Below the pieces are notes generated by a model. It ran no database searches and was not told the DNA's origin. It saw nothing but the letters and a program-made list of their open reading frames with translations. A stretch of DNA of 63,355 nucleotides from Acidobacteria bacterium UBA7540 (lineage in GTDB: Bacteria > Acidobacteriota > Terriglobia > UBA7540), in contig DLMI01000221.1 in NCBI GenBank assembly GCA_002478145.1, positions 1 to 63,355 of the forward strand, written 5' to 3'. The position numbers and the translations under genes were made by a program. This document shows positions 32,929-42,615 of this stretch, piece by piece (positions within the stretch are counted from its first letter, which is position 1; every line of letters starts with the position of its first letter).

Positions 32929-34953
32929 ATGAACATTCGTTGTTCTTGCTGGCATGTCGGCGTTCTCATTGGGACTGTTTTGTTCTCGTGCTCCCCAACC
33001 GTGGCCGCGAAGGCCCGGGGGGCGCGCGAAGTTCGTTCGCCCGACGGGAAGATCGCCATCACCATCCACACCGACGCCCCCCTGGGCTACAGCATCACCG
33101 TGGACGGCAAGCCGGTGTTGCTGCGCTCCCGCCTTGGATTGGAACTGGCCGGCGATGTGAAGCTGGGAGAGAAACCCATCGTCGAGAGCGAGAAGCGGAA
33201 ATCGGCCGACAATCATTGGGAAAACCAGTTCGGCAAGAACCGCAACGTGCGGGATCATTACCATGAATTGAGCCTGACGCTGAAAGAGGGCGATTGCACC
33301 TTTGGCGTGGTCGCCCGGGCGTACGACGACGGGGTCGCCTTCCGCATGGTTCTCCCCAAGCAGCCTGGGATGGATTCCTTTGTCGTTACGCGCGACGCCA
33401 CAGAGTTCACGTTCGCCGACGACGATCAAGTCTGGGCGGGCTGGAACAACCCAGAGGGCGCCAGCCGCCCAGAGGGCGGATTCATCGGCTCGCAGGAATG
33501 GCGATACCTGCCCAACAAGCTTTCCGGACTTAACCCTAATTTCAAGTATGGACTGCCGTTTCTGATCCAGACACGCGCGGCGTATGTAGCTATCACTGAG
33601 TCCGATCTGCTCGACTGGTCCGGCATGTGGCTCGTGCCCAAGGCCGGCGCCAGGAATACGTTGGGGACGCAACTCGCTCCGCCGATACCTGCTCGGCCAT
33701 GGCCGTCGCGCAGACCGTCGGCGAACAATGCGGCGGAGGCGCAATCCGCTCCGCCGATAGGTGAGGTTCAGAAAGGCCTGGTGGTGGCCAAGACCCCCCA
33801 CAATTCCCCCTGGCGGACATTCATCCTCGGCCGCCGGCCCTATGATCTCCTCCAGAGCGACCTGGTGTTGAACCTCGCCACCCCGAGCAAACTCGCCGAC
33901 ACTTCCTGGATCAAGCCGGGTATGTCGTCCTGGGGCACCTGGTGGTCCGGCACGGGGGAAAACAACCTCCCCACGCTCCAACAGTACATTCAGCTTTCCG
34001 CGGACATGGGCTGGCCGTATCAACTGTCGGAGATCGGCGACAAATCGATTGTGCCTGAGTTGGTGGCCTATGGCAAAGAGCGGGGCGTGCGCGTGTGGTT
34101 GTGGTTCCACTTCAACGACTTCATCGACAGCGCAGTCTACAAAAGAGACTTCCCCATGTATGAGAAATGGGGCATCGCGGGACTGAAGATAGACTTTATC
34201 GATCGCGACGACCAGTGGGCAGTCAACTGGTACGAAGATATCGCCAGGACGGCGGCCGAGAACCACTTGCTGATCGACTTCCACGGCGCGTTCAAGCCGA
34301 CCGGCCTTGCCCGCACCTGGCCTAACCAGATCACGCGCGAGGGCATCCAGGGCAATGAATACAACAAGTGGAGCACCAAAGAATCGCCCGAACACAAGGC
34401 TACCCTTCCCTTCACGCGCGTACTGGCCGGCCCGGCGGACTACACGCCGGGCGGGTTCATCAACCGGCAGCCGGCGCAATTCCGAATTGTGCGGGTCAAC
34501 ACGCAGGTGCAAGGCACGCGCGCCAGCGAGTTGGCGATGTTCATCCTCATCGAGAGCCCGTTCACGGTGGCCTGCGATTCGTACAACAACTACAAAGACA
34601 AGGAGGGCAAGTATCTGCTCGGCATGGATTTCCTCAAGGGCCTGCCGACCGTCTGGGACGAGACCCGCGGCTTGGCCGGTGAAGTAGGGAAATTCGTGGT
34701 CGAGGTGCGGCGCAACGGGAAGAATTGGTATCTGGCCGCGATCTCCGACCGTAGTGCCCGCGAATTGCCGACGCCGCTGAAGTTCCTCGGCAAGGGCAAA
34801 TGGAAAGTCACCCTGTGGGAGGACGCACCCGACAGCGACCAGAACGCCGAGCACCTGGTCAAGGACGAGAAAACCGTGCGCCCGTCCGACACGCTGCAAC
34901 TGAGGTTGGCGCCATCAGGCGGAACCGTGGCGATCTTCTCGCCCGCTAAGTGA
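32929..34953 (+). CDS. Secreted GH97 glycoside hydrolase, probably retaining alpha-galactosidase type
   Basis: 674 residues, GGAGG six bases before the ATG; Cys-containing leader with signal peptide (VGVLIGTVLFSCSPTVAA), perhaps a lipoprotein. The N-terminal GH97 beta-sandwich covers ~27-300 (LSLTLKEGDCTFGVVARAYD), the catalytic barrel ~300-560 (WIKPGMSSWGTWW near 326; GIAGLKIDFIDRDDQ near 418; ITREGIQGNEYNKW near 468), and a C-terminal beta domain the rest. Asp in LKIDF matches the nucleophile of retaining GH97 alpha-galactosidases; inverting members have no acid there. A 30-residue stretch near 248-277 with near-duplicated ends (LAPPI and SAPPI) looks inserted. The neighbours are GH27 and GH31. 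Confidence 0.92.
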   Translation: MNIRCSCWHVGVLIGTVLFSCSPTVAAKARGAREVRSPDGKIAITIHTDAPLGYSITVDGKPVLLRSRLGLELAGDVKLGEKPIVESEKRKSADNHWENQFGKNRNVRDHYHELSLTLKEGDCTFGVVARAYDDGVAFRMVLPKQPGMDSFVVTRDATEFTFADDDQVWAGWNNPEGASRPEGGFIGSQEWRYLPNKLSGLNPNFKYGLPFLIQTRAAYVAITESDLLDWSGMWLVPKAGARNTLGTQLAPPIPARPWPSRRPSANNAAEAQSAPPIGEVQKGLVVAKTPHNSPWRTFILGRRPYDLLQSDLVLNLATPSKLADTSWIKPGMSSWGTWWSGTGENNLPTLQQYIQLSADMGWPYQLSEIGDKSIVPELVAYGKERGVRVWLWFHFNDFIDSAVYKRDFPMYEKWGIAGLKIDFIDRDDQWAVNWYEDIARTAAENHLLIDFHGAFKPTGLARTWPNQITREGIQGNEYNKWSTKESPEHKATLPFTRVLAGPADYTPGGFINRQPAQFRIVRVNTQVQGTRASELAMFILIESPFTVACDSYNNYKDKEGKYLLGMDFLKGLPTVWDETRGLAGEVGKFVVEVRRNGKNWYLAAISDRSARELPTPLKFLGKGKWKVTLWEDAPDSDQNAEHLVKDEKTVRPSDTLQLRLAPSGGTVAIFSPAK

Positions 34954-34969
34954 AACGGCGCCGGGGTAG

Positions 34970-34999
34970 CAATGGGCTGGCCGATTGGCGTCAGGTTAC
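34970..34999 (+). repeat. 30-bp dispersed repeat, copy 2
   Basis: Exact copy of the 30-nt word at 19281-19310, same orientation, 17 nt after the GH97 stop. It lies in the leader before GH31. Confidence 0.85.
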
Positions 35000-35153
35000 C
35001 CATACTTGGTCGATGGGCATCATGGGCTCCGGGCAAGGCGTAAAGCCAAGCAACCTGTCCGCCGCACCCGGTAAGCCACCCGCCGCTGAATGCGACGAGG
35101 ACCTTCCGGATCCGCGCGGACGAAATTCCTATACCTGTAACGGAGGTGCGAGA

Positions 35154-37601
35154 GTGCGAAGAACTCAGTCTTGTCACAATCTTTCTTCGGCTATTTTCAT
35201 TTCGTCAGATTCGCTGAGACATGAGGTTCCAACTGGCCTTCTGGGCCGAGCTATTCAGATAATTTTGCTGATGGTAGTCTGTGCCGGCGTTACCCATGCC
35301 CAGATCTCACCGGTCGTTTTGGATCGCGACGGTAGTACGATTGTGCTTGAGCCCTATGCGCCAAACATCGTTCGCGTATCGCTAAGCCTGAAGAAGGATC
35401 GCGCCCTAGGCAAGCCCGGCTATGGTTTTGTGGCGACTCCCACGGCAGAGACTTGGACACACCAGCAATCTGAACAAGGCGATATCTACCAGTCCTCTCG
35501 CCTGATCGTCAGCGTGGCGGTAAATCGTCCCGGCAAGCCGATGGCGACCCAAATCGATATTGCGAAATTCTTCCACGGCTCCACTCCCGGGGCCAACATC
35601 TCCATCCGAACACCGGAAGGTAAGACGCTGCTGCGCATGACGGGATGGTCCATGTCTGTACCCAACCACAAAGACGGCAACGCCGGGGTGTTGAACGACA
35701 AGAACCCTTCCGATCCACCGTTCTACGAGGTCGGCGCCAGCTTCGTTTCTCCCGATGACGAGCACTACTATGGCCTCGGCCAGAATCAGGAAGGTTTCCT
35801 CGATTATCGCGGACACCGCGTCGAGTGCTGGCACAACTACACCGCCACCGGAGGGCCCAGTGTCTGCGTCCCCTTCCTGGTGACAAATTACGGTTATGGA
35901 ATGATCTGGGACAATCCCTCCAAAACCGTCATCGAGCCGGGATTCAACGAGCAGACGCGCTGGACATCCGAGGTCGGCGACCGCGTGTCCTTCTTTGTGA
36001 TTGCCGGCAACACGTTCGACGAAATCTACACGGGATACCGCCTGCTGACCGGCGCCACGCCCATGCTGCCGAAAGCGGCTTATGGCTACATTCAGTGCAA
36101 GCAGCGCTATGCCTCACAGGAAGAGCTGCTGAGCGTGGCCAAGGGATATCGCGAGCGGCATCTTCCCGCCGACATCCTGGTGGTGGACTGGTTCTACTTC
36201 ACAAAAATGGGACAGATGGATTTTGTTCCCGACAAGTGGCCGGACCCCGCCGCCATGAATCTCGATCTTCACCGCATGGGCTTCCAGACGATGATCAGCG
36301 TGTGGCCGCGATTCACCAAGGGTTCACGCTACTATGATTTCCTGCTGAAGAAAGGCTGGTTTGAGCACCTCGCCAACGGTACACCTACCGATGGCCTGCC
36401 CTATGACGGGGCCGGGTCTGACATCGACACGACCAATCCCCAAGCGGCGCGCTGGTTCTGGGACACGATTCGCGACAACATCATCAGCAGAGGTTTTGAT
36501 GCGATCTGGGCCGATGAAACGGAGCCCGATCTGCCACCCAATGGCAGTTACTTCTTTGCCGGGCCGGGTACGCAGTATTTCAATATCTACCCTTTAGTTC
36601 ACACCGCCGCTATTTATGACGGCTTCCGCCGTGATGTGAATCATCGCGCCCTGATTCTTTCCCGCGACGCTTATCTGGGCGCACAGCGCAACGGAACCAT
36701 GTTCTGGTCGTCCGACATTTATCCTACGTGGGATACGCTCAAGCGCCAAATCCCCACCGGGCTCGACTTCACCGCTTCGGGCATTGCCTATTGGACACAG
36801 GATATCGGCGGCTGGCAGTATTTGCCGAAGGAGCATCATCCGGCGCATCCGCCGCTGCTCGATCCTTCCGACGCGCGCGATAACGTGGGCGGATACGACG
36901 ATTATCCGGAGCTCTACACGCGCTGGTTCGAATATGGCGCTTTTCTCCCGATTTTTCGGGCCCACGGCAGCCGCCTCTATAACGAAGTCTGGTCCTACGG
37001 AAAACAGGCGGAGCCAATCCTGGAGAAATACCTGAAGCTGCGCTACCAACTCTTGCCGTACCTCTATTCGCTGGCCCACAATACTTACCAGACAGGCGCG
37101 CCCTACATGCGAGCGCTGTTCATGGATTTTCCCAAGGACCCGAAAGTCTGGGGCTTAGGCGATGAATACATGTTTGGGCCGGCATTTCTGGTTGCTCCAG
37201 TAACCGAACAGGGCGCGACCACCCGCACGGTTTACCTTCCCGCCGGCGCCGACTGGTACAACTATTGGACCAACCAACGCGTCCGCGGCGGACAGGCGAT
37301 CCAAGTCAATGCTCCCATTGACACGCTGCCGCTCTTTGTTCGCGCCGGGTCGATCCTGCCTCTGGGTGAAGCCATCGAGAGCACCAGCCAGGTTCAGCGG
37401 ATTGCCAAGGTGCGCGTTTATCCCGGAGCTGACGCTGACTTCAGGCTCTATCAGGATGACGGCAAGACTTATGCCTACGAGAAAGGGGAGAGCCTCATCA
37501 CCGTCCTGCACTGGAATGATGCCACCGAGAAGTTGAGCCACGAGGGGCCCGCGGCTTGGACGGAGCCGGACTCCGAAATCCTTGAGGTGATTGGGCGGTA
37601 G
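35154..37601 (+). CDS. Secreted GH31 alpha-glucosidase/alpha-xylosidase
   Basis: The start is the GTG at 35154, seven bases after GGAGG; the frame is open to 34950 but that part contains the dispersed repeat. 815 residues. A leader with hydrophobic core (AIQIILLMVVCAGVTHAQ) precedes the GH31 N-terminal sandwich (YYGLGQNQEGFLDYRGHRVE near 204), the barrel (ADILVVDWFYFTKMGQMDF near 345; nucleophile Asp in IWADETEPDL near 455; acid/base Asp in FWSSDIYPTW near 522; HGSRLYNEVW near 605) and two C-terminal beta domains. DETEPD and the surrounding residues are common in alpha-xylosidase-like members, so xyloglucan side chains are possible; alpha-glucosides also fit. Between GH97 and GH3 genes on one strand. 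Confidence 0.93.
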   Translation: MRRTQSCHNLSSAIFISSDSLRHEVPTGLLGRAIQIILLMVVCAGVTHAQISPVVLDRDGSTIVLEPYAPNIVRVSLSLKKDRALGKPGYGFVATPTAETWTHQQSEQGDIYQSSRLIVSVAVNRPGKPMATQIDIAKFFHGSTPGANISIRTPEGKTLLRMTGWSMSVPNHKDGNAGVLNDKNPSDPPFYEVGASFVSPDDEHYYGLGQNQEGFLDYRGHRVECWHNYTATGGPSVCVPFLVTNYGYGMIWDNPSKTVIEPGFNEQTRWTSEVGDRVSFFVIAGNTFDEIYTGYRLLTGATPMLPKAAYGYIQCKQRYASQEELLSVAKGYRERHLPADILVVDWFYFTKMGQMDFVPDKWPDPAAMNLDLHRMGFQTMISVWPRFTKGSRYYDFLLKKGWFEHLANGTPTDGLPYDGAGSDIDTTNPQAARWFWDTIRDNIISRGFDAIWADETEPDLPPNGSYFFAGPGTQYFNIYPLVHTAAIYDGFRRDVNHRALILSRDAYLGAQRNGTMFWSSDIYPTWDTLKRQIPTGLDFTASGIAYWTQDIGGWQYLPKEHHPAHPPLLDPSDARDNVGGYDDYPELYTRWFEYGAFLPIFRAHGSRLYNEVWSYGKQAEPILEKYLKLRYQLLPYLYSLAHNTYQTGAPYMRALFMDFPKDPKVWGLGDEYMFGPAFLVAPVTEQGATTRTVYLPAGADWYNYWTNQRVRGGQAIQVNAPIDTLPLFVRAGSILPLGEAIESTSQVQRIAKVRVYPGADADFRLYQDDGKTYAYEKGESLITVLHWNDATEKLSHEGPAAWTEPDSEILEVIGR

Positions 37602-37631
37602 ACAGAATGCTAGCAAGAAGACTTTGGTGGC

Positions 37632-37815
37632 GCCCTCCCCCTCTGCGTCAACGCCGCGCCGGGAACACACCGCTGTGCCGTGTTGGGCGACTCCGTCAAG
37701 CAAGGCGCGCCGGGCACCTACCAAAGCGGTGGGCCTTCTGGCAACGTCATTCCCATCTGGAAAGTCGCCGCACCCGCGCTCGACATGGTCTCACCCGACA
37801 ACTACGCTCCAGAAG
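37632..37815 (+). pseudogene. GH35-like (DUF5597 type) internal fragment
   Basis: One frame reads ALPLCVNAAPG, then LGDSVKQGAPGTYQSGGPSG and IPIWKVAAPALDMVSPDNYAPEAA. This matches the middle of the gene at 26043 (PLYANAALRDPLKPGAPGSY, then ESGGPTDN and IWKVAAPALDILAPDIYM). Both ends are lost and there is no start. It is the fifth member of this family in the window and shows that the GH31-GH3 interval once held another copy. Confidence 0.8.
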
Positions 37816-38001
37816 CCGCGGGCTTGGCAACGCGGCCCCCTTGGAGTTACTGTAATTGGCAACGCGTTGCAAAAAGGTCGAATTTGAGACAGATTTGAGA
37901 GAAACAGCTCTAATTAGTGCAATTGATTGTAAAGTCTGCTCCCGCCAGGATGGTCAAGACGGAAGTTCTGGTTTGGGCGTTCGTAGACAGGAGGTATCGG
38001 C

Positions 38002-40200
38002 ATGAGAGAAGTCGCACTACGGTTGGGCGCTTGGTGCCTCGTGATGGGTCTCGCCACCGCCCAAACGCCCGCCCAAACCCAATATCAGTATCCATTTCAG
38101 AATCCCAACCTCTCGATTGAGGAAAGGGTCACTAACATCATCTCCTTGTTGACCCCAGAGGAGAAGATCGACGTCCTGGGTGCCAATTACTACCTGGGCA
38201 GGAACCCCCCTCCCTCTTTGGCGCGTCTGGGGATCCACGGGTACAACCAGACCGAGGGCTTGCATGGGTTGGCGCGAGGCAGAGCCGGTAGCCCCAATGC
38301 CTTTCCGACTACGACTTTCATTCAGTCCATCGGGCTCGGGGAGACCTGGGACCCGGAGATTCTCCAGAAGGCCGCCGCCGTCGAGGCCTACGAAGCGCGC
38401 TGGCTCAACCAGACCCAGAGATACAGCCGCGGCGGTTCCGTGTCGCTGATTATCCGCGCGCCGAACGCCGACCTCGGCCGGGACATCCGCTGGGGCAGAA
38501 CGGAAGAGTGCTACGGCGAGGACGCTTTCCTGAACGGCACGCTGACCGCCGCGTTCGTTCGGGGGCTCCAGGGCAACGATCCCAAGTACTGGCAGACCGC
38601 CTCCCTGTTGAAGCACTTCCTGGCCAATAGCAACGAGAACGACCGGATGAGAACTTCCTCCGACTTTGACGAGCGGCTCTTGCGTGAGTATTACTCCGTG
38701 CCCTTTCGCATGGGGGTCGAGGCAGGGGCCCGCTCTTACATGGCCGCCTACAACGCCATGAACGGCATCCCCATGACCGCCCAGCCGATCTTGAAGGAGA
38801 TCACCGTCAAGGAGTGGGGGGTGAACGGCATCATTGTCACGGACGCGGGCGCTCTCGAGGGCATGGTGAGGGGTCACAAGTACTATCTGGACCTGCCCAC
38901 GGCCGCGGCGGGTGCGGTCAAGGTCGGTATCAACCAGTTCCTCGACGGCGTCTACAGGGACGCCATCACACAGGCCCTCCAGAAGAACCTGCTCACCATG
39001 GCCGACCTCGAGGAGGTCATGAGAGGCAGCTTCCGGGTGATGATCAAGCTCGGACTGCTCGATCCTCCCGAGATGGTCCCCTACACCAAGATCAAAGACG
39101 GTCCGGAGCCCTGGACGAGGGACGAGAACAAGCTGCTGGTCCGCCAAGTGACGCAAGAGGCGGTTGTGCTCCTGAAAAACCAAAACAATCTGCTGCCTCT
39201 GGAAAAGTCCAAGCTGAAGTCCATCGCGGTTGTCGGCCAGCGGTCCAACGACGTCGCCTGGGATTGGTACAGCGGCAAGTTCCCCTATGCGATTACTCCG
39301 CTCGATGGAATCAAGAGTAAGGTCGGCCCCGGCGTCAAGGTGAACTTCGCCCTCAACAACGACAACAACGCGGCGGTCGAAGCGGCCAAGGCCTCCGATG
39401 TCGCCATCGTCGTCATCGGCAACCACCCGACCTGCGATGCCGGCTGGGGCAAGTGCGAAGCCCTCAGCGACGGCAAGGAAGGCATCGACCGCAGGTCCAT
39501 CGACCTGCAGCCCGAGCAAGACCAGTTGATCAAGGATGTCTACAAGGCCAATCCGCGGACCATTGTGGTGATCAAGGCCAGCTTCCCGTTCACCATCAAC
39601 TGGGCGCAGGAAAACGTGCCCGCCATCGTTCACATGGCCCACAACAGCCAGGAGGAGGGCAACGCTCTGGCCGACGTTCTGTTCGGCGACTACAACCCCG
39701 CCGGGCGTCTGGTCCAGACCTGGGTGAAGTCGATCGACGATTTGCCGCCCATGATGGACTACAACATCCGCCACGGCCGCACGTACATGTACTTCAAGGG
39801 TGAGCCGCTGTACCCGTTCGGCTACGGATTGAGTTACACGACGTTCGCTTACTCGAAGCTCCGCGCCAATACTGCGCGTCTGGCCAAGGACGGCCAGGTC
39901 ACCGTCAGCGTGAAGGTCCGCAATACGGGCAAGCGGGACGGGCAGGAGGTTGTCCAGTTGTACGTAAAGCATATGGGCTCCAGGGTCGATCGGCCGGTCA
40001 AGGAGCTCAAAGGCTTCCAGCGCGTCGCCCTGAAAGCGGGCGAGACGAAGACCGTCCAACTCACGCTTAAGGCAAAGGACCTTGCCTACTGGGATGCGGC
40101 GAAGAAACAGTGGGTGGTGGAGGACGAGAAAGTCAACCTGATGGTGGGCGCCTCCTCGGCCGACGTCAAGCTGCAAAAGACGATCAGCGTAGGATTGTAG
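38002..40200 (+). CDS. Secreted GH3 beta-glucosidase/beta-xylosidase
   Basis: 732 residues; AGGAGG seven bases before the ATG; signal peptide (LGAWCLVMGLATAQTPAQ). Family layout: N-terminal barrel (IRAPNADLGRDIRWGRTEECYGED near 155-178; LLKHFLANSNENDR near 201; nucleophile Asp in GIIVTDAGALEG near 279), alpha/beta sandwich (EAVVLLKNQNNLLPLEKSK near 388; NSQEEGNALADVLFGDYNPAGRL near 549), and C-terminal fibronectin-type domain (VSVKVRNTGKRDGQEVVQLYV near 634). Expected to release terminal beta-glucose or beta-xylose, completing breakdown after the debranching alpha-glycosidases. The sugar cannot be decided from motifs. Confidence 0.93.
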   Translation: MREVALRLGAWCLVMGLATAQTPAQTQYQYPFQNPNLSIEERVTNIISLLTPEEKIDVLGANYYLGRNPPPSLARLGIHGYNQTEGLHGLARGRAGSPNAFPTTTFIQSIGLGETWDPEILQKAAAVEAYEARWLNQTQRYSRGGSVSLIIRAPNADLGRDIRWGRTEECYGEDAFLNGTLTAAFVRGLQGNDPKYWQTASLLKHFLANSNENDRMRTSSDFDERLLREYYSVPFRMGVEAGARSYMAAYNAMNGIPMTAQPILKEITVKEWGVNGIIVTDAGALEGMVRGHKYYLDLPTAAAGAVKVGINQFLDGVYRDAITQALQKNLLTMADLEEVMRGSFRVMIKLGLLDPPEMVPYTKIKDGPEPWTRDENKLLVRQVTQEAVVLLKNQNNLLPLEKSKLKSIAVVGQRSNDVAWDWYSGKFPYAITPLDGIKSKVGPGVKVNFALNNDNNAAVEAAKASDVAIVVIGNHPTCDAGWGKCEALSDGKEGIDRRSIDLQPEQDQLIKDVYKANPRTIVVIKASFPFTINWAQENVPAIVHMAHNSQEEGNALADVLFGDYNPAGRLVQTWVKSIDDLPPMMDYNIRHGRTYMYFKGEPLYPFGYGLSYTTFAYSKLRANTARLAKDGQVTVSVKVRNTGKRDGQEVVQLYVKHMGSRVDRPVKELKGFQRVALKAGETKTVQLTLKAKDLAYWDAAKKQWVVEDEKVNLMVGASSADVKLQKTISVGL

Positions 40201-40583
40201 CTGCCTGAGTCAAGAGGTTATCTATTTAGACTAGACTAGGGGATTGTCACTTTGATTTACTCCACTCTCACGTGTAGATGCGGCAGACAGTCCCCAGCCG
40301 CTCTCCTTCAATGCTTCCTTAAAGGTCGATTACACGGCAGCGAGCGGGGCTTGTCAAACGGGCAAGAACGAGCCGTCGGAACTCCGCTGATCTCGCTGGG
40401 ACCTGGTCTGGTGGCCGGATTCGTTGTTTTCAGGGAAGGAAAAGCGTACGATGCACATGCCAGAGGTCTAGATCGGAAATCCCGGTTAAGAATAGTCTTC
40501 TTGACTGGCACTTCTGGCGCATGAAATGAGACTCTCGTTGAGAACTCCTGCGAGCCGAACTATGAAAACCGAATCGAGGAAAA
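40201..40583. other. Intergenic region, nothing recognised
   Basis: About 380 nt between GH3 and the second GH27. Possible frames have no homology-like pattern or ribosome sites. GAGG at 40575-40578 serves the next gene. Confidence 0.4.
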
Positions 40584-42359
40584 ATGCTGAAGCGATCTGT
40601 GCGAGCCGCAGCCGGAATCGCGGCGTTGGCTGTTGGTTTTCTCTCATTTGTACCGAGTCTTCTATTCACAGTAGTAGCCCCATCGTCGTTCGAGGCCGCA
40701 CAGGGTATGCAGTCCTCCCCGTCGTCAAACCAGCAGACTGAATCGAAAGCGAACCAGATTCCCATAACGCCGCCGCCCATGGGTTGGTCCTCATGGAACA
40801 GTTTTTCCAATACCGTGGATTCGAACGTAATCATGCAACAAACGAAAGCCCTCGTGTCCTCGGGAATGAAGAAAGCGGGCTATCAATACGTCAATATCGA
40901 TGAGGGTTGGTGGCTCGGGGAACGAGATCAAAGTGGCAATATCCTGGTCGATGCCAAACAGTGGCCGGCTTTGCAACCCGGTGAACAGCCAGGTGACATG
41001 TCCAACATTGTGAGGTTCATCCACGGCCTTGGACTAAAAGCAGGTATCTATACGGACGCTGGAGAAGCGGGGTGCAGCTTCTATGGACCCGACCTTGGTC
41101 CGCCAATACTGCATACGGGCAGCGAGGGACATTACGATCAGGATTTCTTAAAGTTCGCGCAATGGGGTTTCGATTACGTCAAGGTAGATTGGTGCGGCGG
41201 GAATAAGGAGAACCTGGACCCCGCGGCGCAATACGCGGAGATCGCACACGCCATCCACAGGGCGGAGAAGATCACGGGACATCGGCTCTACTTTTCCATT
41301 TGCGATTGGGGTAACAATAGCCCATGGACGTGGGCGCCGGGAGTCGGTGGCATCGCGGCTGATATATGGCGCACGAGTGGAGACATCGTCGCCCCTATCG
41401 TCGCCAATACTCCCAACAGCTCTCGCAGCGCAAGCTTCGCGGGAGTCCTCTCCAACTTCGATCAGGGCATACACCCCCAGGCGCAACACACCGGCTTTTA
41501 CAATGACCCGGACATGATGGTGGTGGGAATGCAGGGGTTGTCGGACGCACAAAATCGCGTTCACATGAGCCTCTGGGCCATCTCCGGGGCTCCGCTGATT
41601 GTGGGAGCGGATCTGTCGAAGCTAAGCAAAGCGACCATTGAGATTTTGACAAACCCGGACGTCATAGCCGTAGATCAGAACCTCCTTGGCATTCAGGCGA
41701 TCAAGGTGGATGAACCTCTGCCGGGCCTTCAAGTGTGGAGCAAGCCTTTGGCGACTCCTGGTGGACATGCCGTGTTGCTGCTCAACAGGACTTCTGCTCC
41801 CGCCAAAATTGAGGTGAGTTGGAACGAGATCGGCTTGGATTCATCCGCGTCGGCGACAGTGCGGAATCTGTGGGCCGGCAAGGAGTTGGGATCGTACTCT
41901 TCGACCTACACGGCGACGATTCCCGCCAGTGATGCTGCGCTATTGGTTATCCACGGTACTGACGCAAAAGCAACCCGATACGAAGCCGCGTCCTCCGCCA
42001 ATGAGTTGAGTGGAGGAGCGACGCCGGAACCCTGCGAAACCTGCCCCAGCGGTCGGAGCATCACCATCGGCGGCGAGAGGTCGCTCACTTTCAAAATTGC
42101 GCCGCTAAAGAGATCCACCTTCGTTCAAATCCACTACATCAATCGCAGTACGAGTCCCCACACCACGCAGTTGAGCGTGGACGGGCAGATGCCGACGGAT
42201 ATTTTGTTTCCTCCCACGGGAGGTGGAGACGAAGTTGGTTCTATCACTATCGAAGTGGAATCCAAACAAGCGGGCTCGGAAAGCACTCTTGCGTTTTCCT
42301 CTCCGGGTGTTACGGGCCCAGCTTTCGAATCCATCTCTCTATTAGCCGGGGCACACTAA
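40584..42359 (+). CDS. Secreted GH27 alpha-galactosidase with extra C-terminal beta domain
   Basis: 591 residues; GAGG four bases before the ATG. A long leader (hydrophobic 10-32) is followed by a linker, then GH27 motifs: ITPPPMGWSSWNSF near 61, VNIDEGWW near 103, GIYTDAGEAGC near 154, nucleophile Asp202 in YVKVDWC, acid/base Asp267 in WRTSGD, and NDPDMMVVG near 306. About 160 residues beyond a normal GH27 end (from ~430) form a beta-rich module (SLTFKIAPLKRSTFVQIHYINR, then TILFPPTGG-like) resembling CBM35/CBM6-type jelly rolls, probably a galactan-binding module. Not closely related to the GH27 at 31525, so the two likely cut different linkages or chain lengths. Confidence 0.93.
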   Translation: MLKRSVRAAAGIAALAVGFLSFVPSLLFTVVAPSSFEAAQGMQSSPSSNQQTESKANQIPITPPPMGWSSWNSFSNTVDSNVIMQQTKALVSSGMKKAGYQYVNIDEGWWLGERDQSGNILVDAKQWPALQPGEQPGDMSNIVRFIHGLGLKAGIYTDAGEAGCSFYGPDLGPPILHTGSEGHYDQDFLKFAQWGFDYVKVDWCGGNKENLDPAAQYAEIAHAIHRAEKITGHRLYFSICDWGNNSPWTWAPGVGGIAADIWRTSGDIVAPIVANTPNSSRSASFAGVLSNFDQGIHPQAQHTGFYNDPDMMVVGMQGLSDAQNRVHMSLWAISGAPLIVGADLSKLSKATIEILTNPDVIAVDQNLLGIQAIKVDEPLPGLQVWSKPLATPGGHAVLLLNRTSAPAKIEVSWNEIGLDSSASATVRNLWAGKELGSYSSTYTATIPASDAALLVIHGTDAKATRYEAASSANELSGGATPEPCETCPSGRSITIGGERSLTFKIAPLKRSTFVQIHYINRSTSPHTTQLSVDGQMPTDILFPPTGGGDEVGSITIEVESKQAGSESTLAFSSPGVTGPAFESISLLAGAH

Positions 42360-42615
42360 CGGCGTATCGCTTTCTTGTGATCGGCTCCAAGGGGCGTGCG
42401 CACCAGTCTCCACTTTGTAGTACGTTCTGCGGATCACTCCCGCCGCCTTGGTTGCTGAGCTGCGAGTTGCCTTCCGCCTCAGACAACTGTCTTTCCAGCC
42501 CGAGCGGCAAGAGCGCCGGTTCCACGCACCCTTGTGAAACTTTGACTTTTACGATGACCGTGCCATCTACCGCGATGTCCGGAGGAAACTCGATGTCACA
42601 CTCGACCAATCAACC

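Noticed and set aside
32764..34899. A 711-codon minus-strand frame opposite GH97
   Set aside because: GH97 on the plus strand has a signal peptide, full domain set and GGAGG site; the antisense frame has none.
34950..35153. An N-terminal extension of GH31
   Set aside because: It overlaps the GH97 stop, contains the dispersed 30-bp repeat, and precedes a GTG with a perfect GGAGG site.
38017..40176. A 719-codon open frame on the minus strand opposite the GH3 gene
   Set aside because: It mirrors the GH3 frame exactly, has no recognisable motif and no ribosome site. Long antisense frames are common in GC-rich coding DNA.
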